Below, in pieces: positions 1-9,198 of a DNA stretch of 64,000 nucleotides (the first letter of the stretch is position 1; each line of letters starts with the position of its first letter). The notes under the pieces were generated by a model. It made no database searches and was not told where the DNA came from. It saw only the letters and a program-made list of their open reading frames with translations. Both the position numbers and the translations under genes were made by a program. This DNA is from JBAVEL01 sp049587715 (lineage in GTDB: Bacteria > Bacteroidota > Ignavibacteria > UBA10030 > UBA6906), in NCBI GenBank assembly GCA_049587715.1, contig JBAVEL010000120.1:1-64000 (forward strand), given 5' to 3'.

Positions 1-1143
1 GCCATTGATTTGCTCACAGAGCACAGCCTGCGGGATCCCGAGGGGAAGACCGGAGAGGGGCTTCACTGCTGGGGGGTGTACGCCCTCGGGATGGAGACGG
101 GGCGGGTGGATGTCTTCACCTCGCGCGCCACGATGCTGTGTACGGGAGGTCTGGGGCATGTGTATCTGCATACCACGAATCCCCCGATTGCGACGGGCGA
201 CGGGGTGGCTATGGCACATCGGGCGGGAGCCCGGATCGCCAACATGGAGTTCATTCAGTTTCATCCCACGGCGCTCCATGCCTCCGGGAGCCCCTCCTTC
301 CTGATTTCCGAGGCGGTGCGGGGCTTCGGGGGAGTCCTGAGAAACCGGGCGGGGGAGGAATTCATGCGACGCTACGACCCGCGCGGCTCGCTGGCACCCC
401 GGGACGTGGTGGCCCATGCCATTGACACGGAGCTGAAACGGAGCGGAGACGATTTCGTGTTCCTGGATGTGAGTCACATGCCCTCCGGAGATGTCCGGGA
501 GCATTTCCCACACATCTACACAACATGCCTGGAGAAGTTCCGCAGGGACATGACACGCGAACCCCTCCCCGTGGTCCCTGCGGCGCATTACTCCTGCGGA
601 GGGGTTGTCTCGGACACCGACGGGCGGACCTCCATCGGCGGCCTGTACGCGGCCGGGGAGGTAAGCATGACCGGCGTGCACGGGGCCAACCGTCTGGCCA
701 GCAACTCGCTCCTGGAGGCCCTGGTGTTCTCCCACAGGGCCGCTCTGGCCGCCGTGGCCGACCTGAACGTGCGCGAGAAGAACATCCCGGCCATGAAGGA
801 CTGGGATGACAGCGGGACATTCGACAGCGACGAGTGGGTCCTGATTGCCCACGACCGGCGCGAGATCCAGCAGATCATGTGGGACTACGTCGGGATCGTG
901 CGGTCGGACCTCCGGCTGGATCGGGCGCACAGGCGCATCCAGCTCATCCGGGACGAGATCGAGGCCTACTACAAGAGAACCAGGGTGACCGAGGGAATCA
1001 TCGAGCTCCGGAACCTGGCCCTCTGCGCATGGCTCATCGTGCGCTGTGCCGAACGGAGAAAAGAAAGCAGGGGACTGCACGTGAACACGGATCACCCCGC
1101 CCGGGACGACGCCGGATTCCTCAAGGACACCGCGGCAGACTGA
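1..1143 (+). CDS. nadB: L-aspartate oxidase, C-terminal part (5' end outside window)
   Basis: The reading frame is open from the first base, so this is the 3' part of a longer gene. L-aspartate oxidase is the FAD enzyme that oxidises aspartate to iminoaspartate, the first step of NAD synthesis. The family is recognised from EFIQFHPTALH, RYDPRGSLAPRDVVA, the substrate/flavin segment AAHYSCGGV, and GLYAAGEVSMTGVHGANRLA followed by SNSLLEALVFS. The C-terminal helical domain of about 110 residues follows. The related succinate dehydrogenase flavoproteins share the fold, but YSCGGV with GVHGANRLASNSLLE is the NadB pattern. The next gene, purF, has its own promoter in the gap, so the two are probably not strictly one transcript. 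Confidence 0.93.
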   Translation, partial: AIDLLTEHSLRDPEGKTGEGLHCWGVYALGMETGRVDVFTSRATMLCTGGLGHVYLHTTNPPIATGDGVAMAHRAGARIANMEFIQFHPTALHASGSPSFLISEAVRGFGGVLRNRAGEEFMRRYDPRGSLAPRDVVAHAIDTELKRSGDDFVFLDVSHMPSGDVREHFPHIYTTCLEKFRRDMTREPLPVVPAAHYSCGGVVSDTDGRTSIGGLYAAGEVSMTGVHGANRLASNSLLEALVFSHRAALAAVADLNVREKNIPAMKDWDDSGTFDSDEWVLIAHDRREIQQIMWDYVGIVRSDLRLDRAHRRIQLIRDEIEAYYKRTRVTEGIIELRNLALCAWLIVRCAERRKESRGLHVNTDHPARDDAGFLKDTAAD

Positions 1144-1160
1144 GAGCGGACGGTTGCCGC

Positions 1161-1189
1161 TTGTTTCGCGTGCTCCCATGCCGTATATT
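1161..1189 (+). promoter_or_regulatory. Predicted sigma-70-type promoter of purF
   Basis: TTGTTT (1161-1166), 17-base spacer, TATATT (1184-1189). The predicted transcription start is near 1196, which leaves a leader of about 30 bases before the purF ATG. It lies in the 83-base gap behind nadB and has the same architecture as the other promoters in this window. Confidence 0.6.
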
Positions 1190-1226
1190 CCAAAATTGTC
1201 CTCACCCGACCCTGTTTCCTGAGATC

Positions 1227-2720
1227 ATGAACCTTGTGTACGCCGACAAACCCCGCTGCCATTGCGCGGTCTTCGGCGTCTGCGGAACCCCGCACGCATC
1301 CCGCCTCGCCTGCGAGGGCCTCATGGCCCTCCAGCACAGGGGACAGGAGGCCTCGGGCATCGTCAGCGCCTGGCGGGATCCCGCCACGGGCTCGGTGCGC
1401 TTCCGCTCGCATCGGGATCTGGGCCTGGTGAGCGATGTCTACCGCGAAGAACGCATCCTGAACGAACTGCTCGCCGGAGAGGCGGCGATCGGGCACAACC
1501 GGTACTCCACTGCGGGTGCCTCCGGCAACAAGGCGAACATCCAGCCCTTCTCGGTGATCTACAAGGGGGGGAACCTGGCCATCGCCCACAACGGGAACCT
1601 CACGAACTTCCGCGGTCTCCGAACACGCCTCCAGGAGGAGGGCACGATCTTCCAGACGACCTCGGATACCGAGGTGATCCTGCACCTGATTGCCCGCAGT
1701 TCCTCCCCAAGCCGTATCGGACAGATCAGGGATGCGCTCCGCCAGGTGCGCGGAGCGTACTCCCTTGTCATCCTCACGGATGAGGCTCTGGTGGCTGCGC
1801 GGGACCCCCGCGGATTCCGGCCCCTGGCCATCGGGAAAAAAGGGAACGCCTGGTTTGTGGCATCCGAGACCTGCGGTTTCGATATTGTGGATGTGGAATG
1901 CGTGCGCGACGTGGCCCCCGGGGAGATGGTCGTGTTCGACTACGCGGCCGGCCCGGATGCGGGCCCCGCCTCGCTTCGGATCCAGGACGCTCCTCCTCCG
2001 CCCCCCCGGTTCTGCATCTTCGAGTACATCTACTTCTCCCGCCCCGACAGCCGCGTCTTCGGACACAGCGTGGACAAGGTGCGCCGCAAGCTCGGGAAGA
2101 ACCTGGCCCGCGCCCGGCCGGTCCACCCTGCGGCTCCGGGCGAAAAGCAGATCGTCATCAGCGTTCCGGACTCAAGCAACACGGCTACCATGGGCTTCGT
2201 GCAGCAGACCGTGAAAGACGGAGGACTGGCGCGCCTGGAGATCGGGCTGATCCGGAGCCACTACGTCGGGCGGACGTTCATCCAGCCCCGGCAGCAGGTC
2301 CGGGCCAACGACGTGAAGACCAAGTTCAACACGGTGCGGGGGGTGCTGCAGGACCGGGTCGTGGTGATTGTGGACGACTCCATTGTCCGGGGCACGACGT
2401 CCCGACAGCTTGTCCAGCTCATCCGGCAGGCCGGGCCGAAGGAGGTGCATTTCCGGGTGACCTCCCCCCCGATCCGGTATCCGTGTCACTACGGAATGGA
2501 TTTCCCGACATCCGGCGAGCTGATCGCGAACATGCACGACGGGAATCCCGAGGCCATCGCGCGCTCGATCGGAGCCGACACGCTGGAGTATCTTCCCATG
2601 GAGGATCTCCTGAGTGCCATGCCCACCGAATCGGGTGAGCAGTACTGCACCGCCTGTTTCGACGGGCACTACCCCGTGGAGGTGGAGGAGAACCGCCTGA
2701 AGGAGGAACATGAGGCATGA
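1227..2720 (+). CDS. purF: Amidophosphoribosyltransferase (Fe-S type)
   Basis: First committed step of purine synthesis: PRPP plus glutamine gives phosphoribosylamine. The protein has 497 residues. A short propeptide precedes the catalytic cysteine, Cys13, in CHCAVFGVCG, which would become the N-terminal nucleophile after cleavage. The N-terminal Ntn glutaminase domain carries EGLMALQHRGQEASG and GHNRYST. The PRPP-binding motif VVIVDDSIVRGTT includes Asp383-Asp384. Cys263, Cys420, Cys474 and Cys477 match the four ligands of the 4Fe-4S cluster in the Bacillus-type enzyme. The ATG at 1227 was chosen because it gives a propeptide of normal length and sits about 30 bases after the predicted transcription start. 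The open frame upstream of it lies inside nadB. The end overlaps the next gene by 11 bases. Confidence 0.96.
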   Translation: MNLVYADKPRCHCAVFGVCGTPHASRLACEGLMALQHRGQEASGIVSAWRDPATGSVRFRSHRDLGLVSDVYREERILNELLAGEAAIGHNRYSTAGASGNKANIQPFSVIYKGGNLAIAHNGNLTNFRGLRTRLQEEGTIFQTTSDTEVILHLIARSSSPSRIGQIRDALRQVRGAYSLVILTDEALVAARDPRGFRPLAIGKKGNAWFVASETCGFDIVDVECVRDVAPGEMVVFDYAAGPDAGPASLRIQDAPPPPPRFCIFEYIYFSRPDSRVFGHSVDKVRRKLGKNLARARPVHPAAPGEKQIVISVPDSSNTATMGFVQQTVKDGGLARLEIGLIRSHYVGRTFIQPRQQVRANDVKTKFNTVRGVLQDRVVVIVDDSIVRGTTSRQLVQLIRQAGPKEVHFRVTSPPIRYPCHYGMDFPTSGELIANMHDGNPEAIARSIGADTLEYLPMEDLLSAMPTESGEQYCTACFDGHYPVEVEENRLKEEHEA

Positions 2721-3273
2721 TCTTCCCCCCGCCGGGGAGCTTCTGAACGGGCCCAACCTCCTGAGTCTCCTGCGCATGGCTCTTCTGCTTCCGTTTGCCA
2801 TCCTGCTCCTCCCGCCGGGGGAACCGGCCAGGCTCTGGGCCGCCCTGGTCATGGCACTGGCCGCCCTGACAGACAAGCTGGACGGGATGCTTGCCCGCCG
2901 GAGGGGCCGGACCTCGGAATGGGGGCCGATCCTGGATCCGCTTGCCGACAAGGTGGCTGCGGGGGGGGCGGCCCTCGTGATGCTGCAGGCGGGCCTGCTT
3001 CCTCTGTGGTTTGTCCTGGCTGTGGTGGGACGGGACATCCTGCTCTTCGGAGGGGGTATCTGGGTGCGGGCCCGGACCGGAGTCCTGGTCCGGCCGAATG
3101 AAACCGGACGCTGGACGGTGGGCGTCCTTGCCGCAGTCATGGGGGCGGCTCTGTTGGGAGCGGAATCGCCTGCCCTCGGGTTGGTCCTGGGGGCCGCCAC
3201 CGCCATGCTTGTCTTCTCACTGCTCCGCTACGCGGTGGCGGCGCGCTCGCTTCTGTCACCGCACAACGGCTGA
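2710..3273 (+). CDS. CDP-alcohol phosphatidyltransferase, PgsA-like membrane protein
   Basis: 187-residue integral membrane protein, the usual size for phosphatidylglycerophosphate synthase. It contains the complete family signature D-x2-DG-x2-AR-x8-G-x3-D-x3-D, read here as DKLDGMLAR, then eight residues and GPILDPLAD. This motif binds the divalent metals and the CDP-diacylglycerol. The N terminus GPNLLSLLRMALLLPFAILL resembles PgsA starts. Glycerol-3-phosphate as acceptor is inferred from size and similarity; another small alcohol cannot be excluded. It starts inside the last codons of purF and is followed 10 bases later by ftsY, so the genes are probably co-transcribed. Confidence 0.85.
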   Translation: MRHDLPPAGELLNGPNLLSLLRMALLLPFAILLLPPGEPARLWAALVMALAALTDKLDGMLARRRGRTSEWGPILDPLADKVAAGGAALVMLQAGLLPLWFVLAVVGRDILLFGGGIWVRARTGVLVRPNETGRWTVGVLAAVMGAALLGAESPALGLVLGAATAMLVFSLLRYAVAARSLLSPHNG

Positions 3274-3283
3274 GGAGTCGGGC

Positions 3284-4228
3284 ATGGGGTTTCTTGACAG
3301 GATCGGGTTCGCCCGGCTGAAGGAGGGGCTCACACGCACCCGGGAGACCATCGCCGGGACGATGGCCAGAATCCTGGCCGCCGGAGCGAAGCTGGACGAG
3401 AGGTCCCTGGAAGAGCTTGAAGAGGCCCTCATCGCCGCCGATGTGGGTGCGGAGACTGCGGGGAGGGTCATGGAAGCCGTCCGGCTGAAATGCCGGGAGG
3501 CAGGTGCTCTCTCCCCCGAGGGGCTCCGGGGACTCCTCCAGGAGGAGATCCGGAGTCAGTTCCCGCCCGGGAGCGGGGGAGGGGTGGCGGATCCGCTTTC
3601 GGTGGGTCCCGTGCGTCCTCACGTGACGATGGTGGTGGGGGTGAACGGCGTGGGCAAGACGACGACGATCGGGAAGCTCGCCCGCCTCCACGCCGCCGAG
3701 GGACGCCGGGTGATGATAGCGGCGGCCGACACCTTCCGTGCCGCAGCCAACGAGCAGATCGAGATCTGGGCAGCGCGCGCAGGCGCCGAAGTCATCCGGC
3801 AGGGTCCGGGGGCGGACCCGGCCGCTGTGGCATTCGATGCACTCAAGGCGGCATCCGCCCGTGGTGCGGATGTCGTGATCGTGGACACAGCCGGCCGCTT
3901 GCACACCAAGGTGAACCTCATGGAAGAACTGAAGAAGATCGGGCGCGTTATGGGAAGGATCAACCCCGCGTTCCCCCAGGAGGTTCTCCTTGTTGTGGAT
4001 GCATCCACGGGGCAGAACGGGCTCCAGCAGGCCAGGCAATTCGCCGGTGCCGTGGGTGTCACGGGGCTGGTGATTACCAAACTGGACGGGACGGCGAAAG
4101 GAGGGATCGCCCTGGCCATCGCCCGGGAGCTCTCCATTCCGGTCAAGTTTGTGGGTGTGGGGGAGCGGCTCGAGGACCTCCAGGGCTTTGACCCCGAGGC
4201 CTTTGCGGCAGCCCTCTTCGAATCCTGA
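3284..4228 (+). CDS. ftsY: Signal recognition particle receptor FtsY
   Basis: 314-residue SRP-family GTPase that docks ribosome-SRP complexes at the membrane. The N-domain four-helix bundle is residues about 20-95. The G domain begins with the P-loop GVNGVGKTTTIG (Gly119, Lys125), followed by ADTFRAAANEQIEIWA, the DTAGRLHTKVNLMEEL switch, TKLDGTAKGG and GVGERLEDLQGFDP at the end. There is no long acidic A domain of the E. coli kind; the protein begins almost directly with the amphipathic MGFLDRIGFARLKEGL segment, as in most non-enteric bacteria. The ATG at 3284 follows GAGGAGTCGGGC. Confidence 0.97.
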   Translation: MGFLDRIGFARLKEGLTRTRETIAGTMARILAAGAKLDERSLEELEEALIAADVGAETAGRVMEAVRLKCREAGALSPEGLRGLLQEEIRSQFPPGSGGGVADPLSVGPVRPHVTMVVGVNGVGKTTTIGKLARLHAAEGRRVMIAAADTFRAAANEQIEIWAARAGAEVIRQGPGADPAAVAFDALKAASARGADVVIVDTAGRLHTKVNLMEELKKIGRVMGRINPAFPQEVLLVVDASTGQNGLQQARQFAGAVGVTGLVITKLDGTAKGGIALAIARELSIPVKFVGVGERLEDLQGFDPEAFAAALFES

Positions 4229-4247
4229 CGGCCTGCGGAACGACCTC

Positions 4248-6038
4248 ATGACGGCGCGGGGACGGGGCAGGATACGGGTTCTTCCGGAGCATCTGGCCAA
4301 CCGGATCGCGGCCGGGGAGGTCATCCAGCGCCCGGAATCGGTGGTGAAGGAACTCCTGGAGAACGCACTCGATGCGGGCGCCCGGCGTGTGGCGGTTTTG
4401 CTCGCCGGGGGAGGCATGCGCTCCATCCAGGTGGCGGATGACGGATGGGGCATGGACGAGGAGGATGCCGTGGCCTGCTTCCTCCGGCATGCCACCAGCA
4501 AGGTGGAAACCGCCGCCGACCTGGACGCAATCCGCACGTATGGTTTCAGGGGTGAAGCCCTTGCCTCGATTGCCGCGGTGGCCAGGGTGAGCCTCACCAC
4601 GCGCCGTGCGGAAGAGGAGCTGGCCACGGTGGTGCGCAGGGATGGAGGGGGTCCCCCCCGCATGGGAAAGGCGGCGCGGGATCCCGGCACGACCGTTCTG
4701 GTGCAGGACCTCTTCTACAATACGCCCGCACGGCGCAAATTCCTGAAGACAGAGGCAACCGAGTTCCGGCATGCAGCCGAGACGGTTCAACGTGCTGCTC
4801 TGGCCAGACCCGAGACAGGATTCCTCTTTTCGTCGGAGGGGGATACGATCCTGGATGCGCCTGGGGGGGATGCTGCGGCGCGGGTGGCGTGTGTCTTCGG
4901 GGAGAAGACGATGGGCTGCCTGCTCCCTGTGGAGGAGGCTCACCCGCTCGGTTCCGTCACCGGCTACATCGGCAGGCCGTCCTTCGTCCAGAAGACCAGG
5001 ACCCGCCAGTATCTCTTCCTGAACGGGCGTCCCATTCTGCATCGCGGCATCTCCCATGCGGTCTATGCGGCGTACGAGCACCTCCTTGTGCGGGGAACCC
5101 ATCCTTTCTTCCTCCTTTTCCTCACCGTGGACCCCGCCCGGGTGGACGTCAATATCCACCCCTCCAAGCTGGAGGCGAAGTTCGAGGACGAGCAGGCGGT
5201 CCACGGATTCATCGCCGCGGTGGTGCGGCGTGCGCTGGGGGCCGGGGCACCCATTCCCGGAGTTTCCCTCCAGGAAGGGAAGGATGGAGGAGCGGATTTG
5301 CGGTTGGGAGCCGGCCCCGGAGGGGGAGGGGATTCATTCACCGGTGTTCGGGACAACACTCCCGCCCCCGGAGGGTTCGAGGACGGCCTGGCCGCGGCGA
5401 TCCGGCTTCTGGAACCGGGGAAGGGGACCTCCGAGTCCGGCCCGGGGGGGCTCTTCCCGGCCCCCGAGAAACACCCTCTCCTCTGGCAGGTCCGCAGGAA
5501 GTACATCCTGCTGCAGGACGAACAGGGTCTCGTCGTCATCGACCAGCACGTCGCCCACGAGCGGGTATTGTACGAGGACATCCTCCGGCGTCTGGAGGGC
5601 GGGGCGCGCCGGTCCCAGCAGCTTCTCTTTCCAAGGACTCTGGAGGTGCCGCCGGCGGACCGGGCGCTCCTTGGCGAGCTGGGGGAGCATCTGGAGCAGG
5701 CGGGTTTCGGAATCAGGTTCTTCGGGAAGGAAACCGCGGTGCTCGATTCGGTGCCGCCCGAGCTGGCGCAGGCCGATCATGAGAAGGCGATCCTCGAGGT
5801 CCTCGGAACCTACAGGGAGTTCCAGCGGGTCGGCGTCCTGGAAGAGCGGGATGCGCTTGCGAAGTCCCTTGCCTGCCGGGGAGCGGTCAAGGCGGGTCAG
5901 GAGCTGGGGGAAGGGGAAATGCTGCTCCTGGTGCGGCGGCTTGCGGAGGTTTCCCTCCCGTTTGTCTGTCCGCATGGCCGGCCCGTCCTCCTCAGGATTC
6001 CGCTCGAAGAGCTGGATCGGCGCTTCGGCCGGAAATGA
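4248..6038 (+). CDS. mutL: DNA mismatch repair protein MutL
   Basis: 596-residue mismatch repair ATPase and matchmaker. The N-terminal GHKL ATPase contains ELLENALDAGAR (Asn for magnesium), ADDGWGM and TYGFRGEALASIA. The C-terminal dimerisation domain runs from about residue 410. It holds the endonuclease-type motif D432-Q-H-V-A-H-E438-R-V-L-Y-E443, with Val where the consensus has Ala, plus ACRGAVKAG and CPHGRP. The protein is therefore probably a nicking MutL, as in bacteria without MutH. The linker between domains is glycine/proline rich (about residues 325-405). The start lies 19 bases after ftsY. Confidence 0.96.
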   Translation: MTARGRGRIRVLPEHLANRIAAGEVIQRPESVVKELLENALDAGARRVAVLLAGGGMRSIQVADDGWGMDEEDAVACFLRHATSKVETAADLDAIRTYGFRGEALASIAAVARVSLTTRRAEEELATVVRRDGGGPPRMGKAARDPGTTVLVQDLFYNTPARRKFLKTEATEFRHAAETVQRAALARPETGFLFSSEGDTILDAPGGDAAARVACVFGEKTMGCLLPVEEAHPLGSVTGYIGRPSFVQKTRTRQYLFLNGRPILHRGISHAVYAAYEHLLVRGTHPFFLLFLTVDPARVDVNIHPSKLEAKFEDEQAVHGFIAAVVRRALGAGAPIPGVSLQEGKDGGADLRLGAGPGGGGDSFTGVRDNTPAPGGFEDGLAAAIRLLEPGKGTSESGPGGLFPAPEKHPLLWQVRRKYILLQDEQGLVVIDQHVAHERVLYEDILRRLEGGARRSQQLLFPRTLEVPPADRALLGELGEHLEQAGFGIRFFGKETAVLDSVPPELAQADHEKAILEVLGTYREFQRVGVLEERDALAKSLACRGAVKAGQELGEGEMLLLVRRLAEVSLPFVCPHGRPVLLRIPLEELDRRFGRK

Positions 6039-6062
6039 AAAGGGGGGCGCAAGCCCCCCTTT
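6039..6062. terminator. Bidirectional intrinsic terminator between mutL and the convergent secreted-protein gene
   Basis: Perfect 10-bp inverted repeat AAAGGGGGGC, GNRA-type loop GCAA, GCCCCCCTTT. It begins one base after the mutL stop and ends 9 bases before the stop of the convergent gene. Each strand reads a G/C stem flanked by A and T runs, so it can serve both directions. Confidence 0.88.
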
Positions 6063-6070
6063 CCGCGTGG

Positions 6071-9040
6071 TCACCTGAGCAGGAGCATCTTCCATGCCGC
6101 CCGGAACGGCGGCTCTCCCCCCGTGCCCTGTGCCTCCATCCGGCAGATATACACTCCGCTTCCGAGGGCCGATCCGTCCTCCGCACGACCATCCCAGTGA
6201 AGGGTGTGTCTTCCCGGTGGGAACAGCCCCGAGGCAAGCAATGCAACCCGCCGGCCCAGGATGTCGAAGACCTCCAGCCGCATCCCGCTCTCACACGGGA
6301 CCTGGAAGTTGATGGATGTTGAGGGGTTGAACGGATTGGGGTAGTTCCCGATCAGGGCGTATCCGCCGGGGAGTGGTTCCGGCTCCGCCTGCATGCCCGT
6401 GACGGTGGAGCTGTCGGGACCAAGATCCACCACGATCACCTTGCTGGATGGGAAGTTCTGAATCACCAGAAACGCCACGACACGTCCCGGGTAGTCGGGA
6501 TGGTCATGGATGATGTCGAGTCCCCCCGAGACGGAGCCGGCCGGCGTGATGGAACTGTAGTCATAGGTGAGCGTGACGGCCCCCTGCGCCGTGTCCACAC
6601 GCGAGAGGCGCCGGGGACCGGTAGTGGATGATGGTTCGCTGTACCAGAGCCACATCCTTCCCGGGGTGGTCCAGGGGTCCGTCGCGATGCCATAGGGGGC
6701 CACGGGAGGCACGCCCAACTGCCGCACCACCGCTCCCGTTGTGTCGTAGAGCCGCAGAGGATCCGACGTGAAGTTGCTGACCCAGATCCGGTTGGGGGAC
6801 TGGACACCGATGCCCCTGTTGGGGTTGGTCAGGGTGGTGAAGGGAGGAAGCACTTCCCCGAATTCGGTGGTATCTATCCGGCGCATCTGCGCGTTGTCGG
6901 ATGTCAGGAGCCAGCGTCCGTCCCATGCAAGGTCGCGGAAGCCGAATCCCTGCCCCGCGGTCGGATTCTGCTGGAGATGTGTGGTGTCCAAAACGGTCCC
7001 CCCGAGGTCCGTGACGATCCAACGGTTGTCATCCGTCGTGGTTCCTGCGACCTGCCCGCCGCTTGTGAAGGCCAGCTTCGGGGGGGCCCCCATCTTGGCC
7101 ACCCCCAGGATGATCTGGGCGGGCACGATGAACGTGTAGAGGGTGTCGCCGGGGGCCCTCCCGATCCTGAACGAGAGGGGAGCAGAGCTATCGTTGCCGG
7201 GATTGTAGTCCCCCGGCAGCTCGGACCACGCGCGGGCGGTGTGCAGCCCCCAGTCCCCCGTCCAGACGAGTGTGAGAGTGTCCTCCTGCCCGGGCGGAAG
7301 GGAGTCGGCCGCCGGAACGGGCGCCTGCGGCGCCCCGTCCACGGTCCATCGGAGGGCGTAGGCTGTTTCCGTAAACGTGCCGAAGTTTCTGAGGACCGCG
7401 CGGAATCTTGCCGTGTCCCCGGCGACGCCGGGTGCGACGCCGCACCCGGGGGAGGAGCCGCTCCCTGGGGCGGCGTCGGCGGACCCGTCCGAGGGGGGGG
7501 GGCCGGCGGTGGCCTGGGAAAGAAGGGTCAGCGAGACGACCCCGAGATCATGCAGCCCGGTTGCGGTGATTGTGAACGGCGCGTCACTGACGTCTGTCAC
7601 GGAGCTGTCGCCCGCCCAGGCCACCCGGACCAGCGCGTTCACAGTCGGGGTGGAAGGGACCGTCCAGGGGAGCATGCCCGCCGCAGCGGGGACCGGAGGG
7701 GTTACGGGGAGCCACGCGGCACCCCCGTCCGTGGAGTAATCCACCCGTACGGAATCCACAGCCCCTGCAGCCGTCCAGCGGATATTCTGCGTAGCGCCCG
7801 ACAGCCAGATTTCCCCCCCGTTGGGGGAAATGACCGTCACCCTGTCGAGATCCGGCAGATAGGGGGTGATGTACTGGAGATTGCCTGATGCCAGGATGGT
7901 GCGGATGAGACCCCCTCCCGTGGAGTCAATCTCATGGATCCCGGCTCCGTTGGAAGTGAGGAAGTTGCCGTTCCCCAGGAGGGCCACACCCCGATTCCCC
8001 GTGACCCCTGCGAGCAAGCGGACGAACGTGCCGTCCGCCCTGTAGAGGCGCACTCCCATCTGGCCGGTGCCCGAGAAATTGGCGACGGCGATACTCCCGT
8101 TCGGAAGCCGGCAGATCTGCTGGGGAAAACTGGTGATGGAAGCCCATTGGGCCACGTAGGCACCCTCCAGGTCGTACTTCTTCACGCCCGTCGGAGTGCT
8201 GGATTGCGTGACCAGAACATCCGTCTCGCGGAAGAGAATGCCGAAGGGGCTGTTCAGCCCCCCCGCGCCGTTGGCGATGAAGTTCCCCAGATAGTTCCCT
8301 GCGGAGTCGAACTCGGCAAGGGCTTGGGCATTCGCTCCGCTCGCCACGGTGACCACCAGATGGCCGTTGGGACGGTAGGCCTGGCCCCTGATGTTGTCCA
8401 GGATGGCGGTGTTCACCCCGCCCGCAGGGGCGAAGATCCCGATGAAGGAACCCGATGTATCGAATTCCTGCACGGCATCCTGGATCTGGTCCGAAACGAG
8501 AAGAGTTCCACGGGGGCTGGCGAGGGCCTCCTTGGGCGAGGAGAGCGCCGAGGGGGTGGGGGGAATGAACACCGTGTCCACAAGGTTCCCTGTCGCGGGG
8601 TCGAAGGCCATGACCCTGTCGGAGGTCCAGTCGGGAACCAGCAGAAGCCCCGCATCCGCGGAGGCCCGAGCGCCCTGCCGCCCCGGATGGAGCACAACGG
8701 GTCCGCGCCTGAGATCCCTCCCGCGGCTCAGGTCGTAGAGCGCCCGGAGCTCACCCAGCGTCCGGACGGCTCCCCCGCTGGAGGGGTGCGCCAGATTGGT
8801 GATGACTCCGTAGAGCGGCTCCCCGCTCTTGTAGGCGAGCACCTCCACGATCACACCCTCGGGGAGGTAGAGGGAGACCGGGAGCCCTGCCTCATGCGCT
8901 CGCGCGCGGGCGGCCGAGACCGAGGCGGGATCGGTTTCCTTTCGGAGCAGGAGCTCGGCAAGCGTCTCTTCCCCCTGTGCGGGGAGGGATGCGACGACGA
9001 GCATCAGCATGACGGAAAGTGCCGCGGGGATGCGGAGCAT
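6071..9040 (-). CDS. Secreted beta-propeller (NHL-like) protein with C-terminal sorting/FlgD-like domain
   Basis: 989-residue exported protein. A signal peptide covers about residues 1-24 (LRIPAALSVMLMLVVASLPA). A first block of propeller-like repeats (NHL/SMP-30 style, phrases such as GNLVDTVFIPP, AEFDSAGNYLGNF and ADGTFVRLLAGVTGN) fills about 110-410. Next comes an Ig-like segment opening ITVISPNGGEIWLSGATQNI, then a CARDB-like region, then a second propeller-like block. The last about 85 residues carry YPNPFNPSTSINFQVP, VFDILGRRVALLASG and a terminal KMLLLR. This is the pattern of type IX-style or FlgD-like C-terminal sorting regions in the FCB group. The ATG at 9040 was chosen because GAAGGAGG precedes it. 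Its ligand or substrate cannot be predicted; surface attachment is inferred. Confidence 0.8.
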   Translation of the reverse strand: MLRIPAALSVMLMLVVASLPAQGEETLAELLLRKETDPASVSAARARAHEAGLPVSLYLPEGVIVEVLAYKSGEPLYGVITNLAHPSSGGAVRTLGELRALYDLSRGRDLRRGPVVLHPGRQGARASADAGLLLVPDWTSDRVMAFDPATGNLVDTVFIPPTPSALSSPKEALASPRGTLLVSDQIQDAVQEFDTSGSFIGIFAPAGGVNTAILDNIRGQAYRPNGHLVVTVASGANAQALAEFDSAGNYLGNFIANGAGGLNSPFGILFRETDVLVTQSSTPTGVKKYDLEGAYVAQWASITSFPQQICRLPNGSIAVANFSGTGQMGVRLYRADGTFVRLLAGVTGNRGVALLGNGNFLTSNGAGIHEIDSTGGGLIRTILASGNLQYITPYLPDLDRVTVISPNGGEIWLSGATQNIRWTAAGAVDSVRVDYSTDGGAAWLPVTPPVPAAAGMLPWTVPSTPTVNALVRVAWAGDSSVTDVSDAPFTITATGLHDLGVVSLTLLSQATAGPPPSDGSADAAPGSGSSPGCGVAPGVAGDTARFRAVLRNFGTFTETAYALRWTVDGAPQAPVPAADSLPPGQEDTLTLVWTGDWGLHTARAWSELPGDYNPGNDSSAPLSFRIGRAPGDTLYTFIVPAQIILGVAKMGAPPKLAFTSGGQVAGTTTDDNRWIVTDLGGTVLDTTHLQQNPTAGQGFGFRDLAWDGRWLLTSDNAQMRRIDTTEFGEVLPPFTTLTNPNRGIGVQSPNRIWVSNFTSDPLRLYDTTGAVVRQLGVPPVAPYGIATDPWTTPGRMWLWYSEPSSTTGPRRLSRVDTAQGAVTLTYDYSSITPAGSVSGGLDIIHDHPDYPGRVVAFLVIQNFPSSKVIVVDLGPDSSTVTGMQAEPEPLPGGYALIGNYPNPFNPSTSINFQVPCESGMRLEVFDILGRRVALLASGLFPPGRHTLHWDGRAEDGSALGSGVYICRMEAQGTGGEPPFRAAWKMLLLR

Positions 9041-9076
9041 GCGATGGCCTCCTTCGGACGGATGAACAAGCGAAAG

Positions 9077-9134
9077 GCCGGCCCCGCGTGGCGTCCCCGG
9101 GAAGCAGGAGGGGGCAGGGACCTCGCGGCCCGGC
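9077..9134 (-). other. Possible leader hairpin upstream of the secreted propeller gene
   Basis: On the minus strand, GCCGG-G-CCGCG (9134-9124) can pair with CGCGG-GG-CCGGC (9088-9077), giving two 5-bp helices around a 1x2 internal loop, followed by CTTTCGCTTG. It lies in the roughly 120-base leader between the predicted transcription start and the gene. The T run is weak, so it may be only a structured leader rather than an attenuator. Confidence 0.3.
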
Positions 9135-9168
9135 ATGCGGTCGGAGCGCGTATGCGCCCGGCCGCGGC

Positions 9169-9197
9169 AGTATACCGTCTGGGGAGGGAAAAGTCAA
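9169..9197 (-). promoter_or_regulatory. Predicted promoter of the secreted propeller gene
   Basis: Minus strand: TTGACT (9197-9192), 17-base spacer, TATACT (9174-9169). Both boxes are near consensus. The -35 box lies one base from the -35 box of the opposing acyl-CoA mutase promoter. Confidence 0.72.
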
Positions 9198-9198
9198 G

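Noticed and set aside
834..1226. N-terminal extension of purF reaching into nadB
   Set aside because: The extension has no PurF homology, and the Ntn cysteine needs only a short propeptide, which the ATG at 1227 provides.
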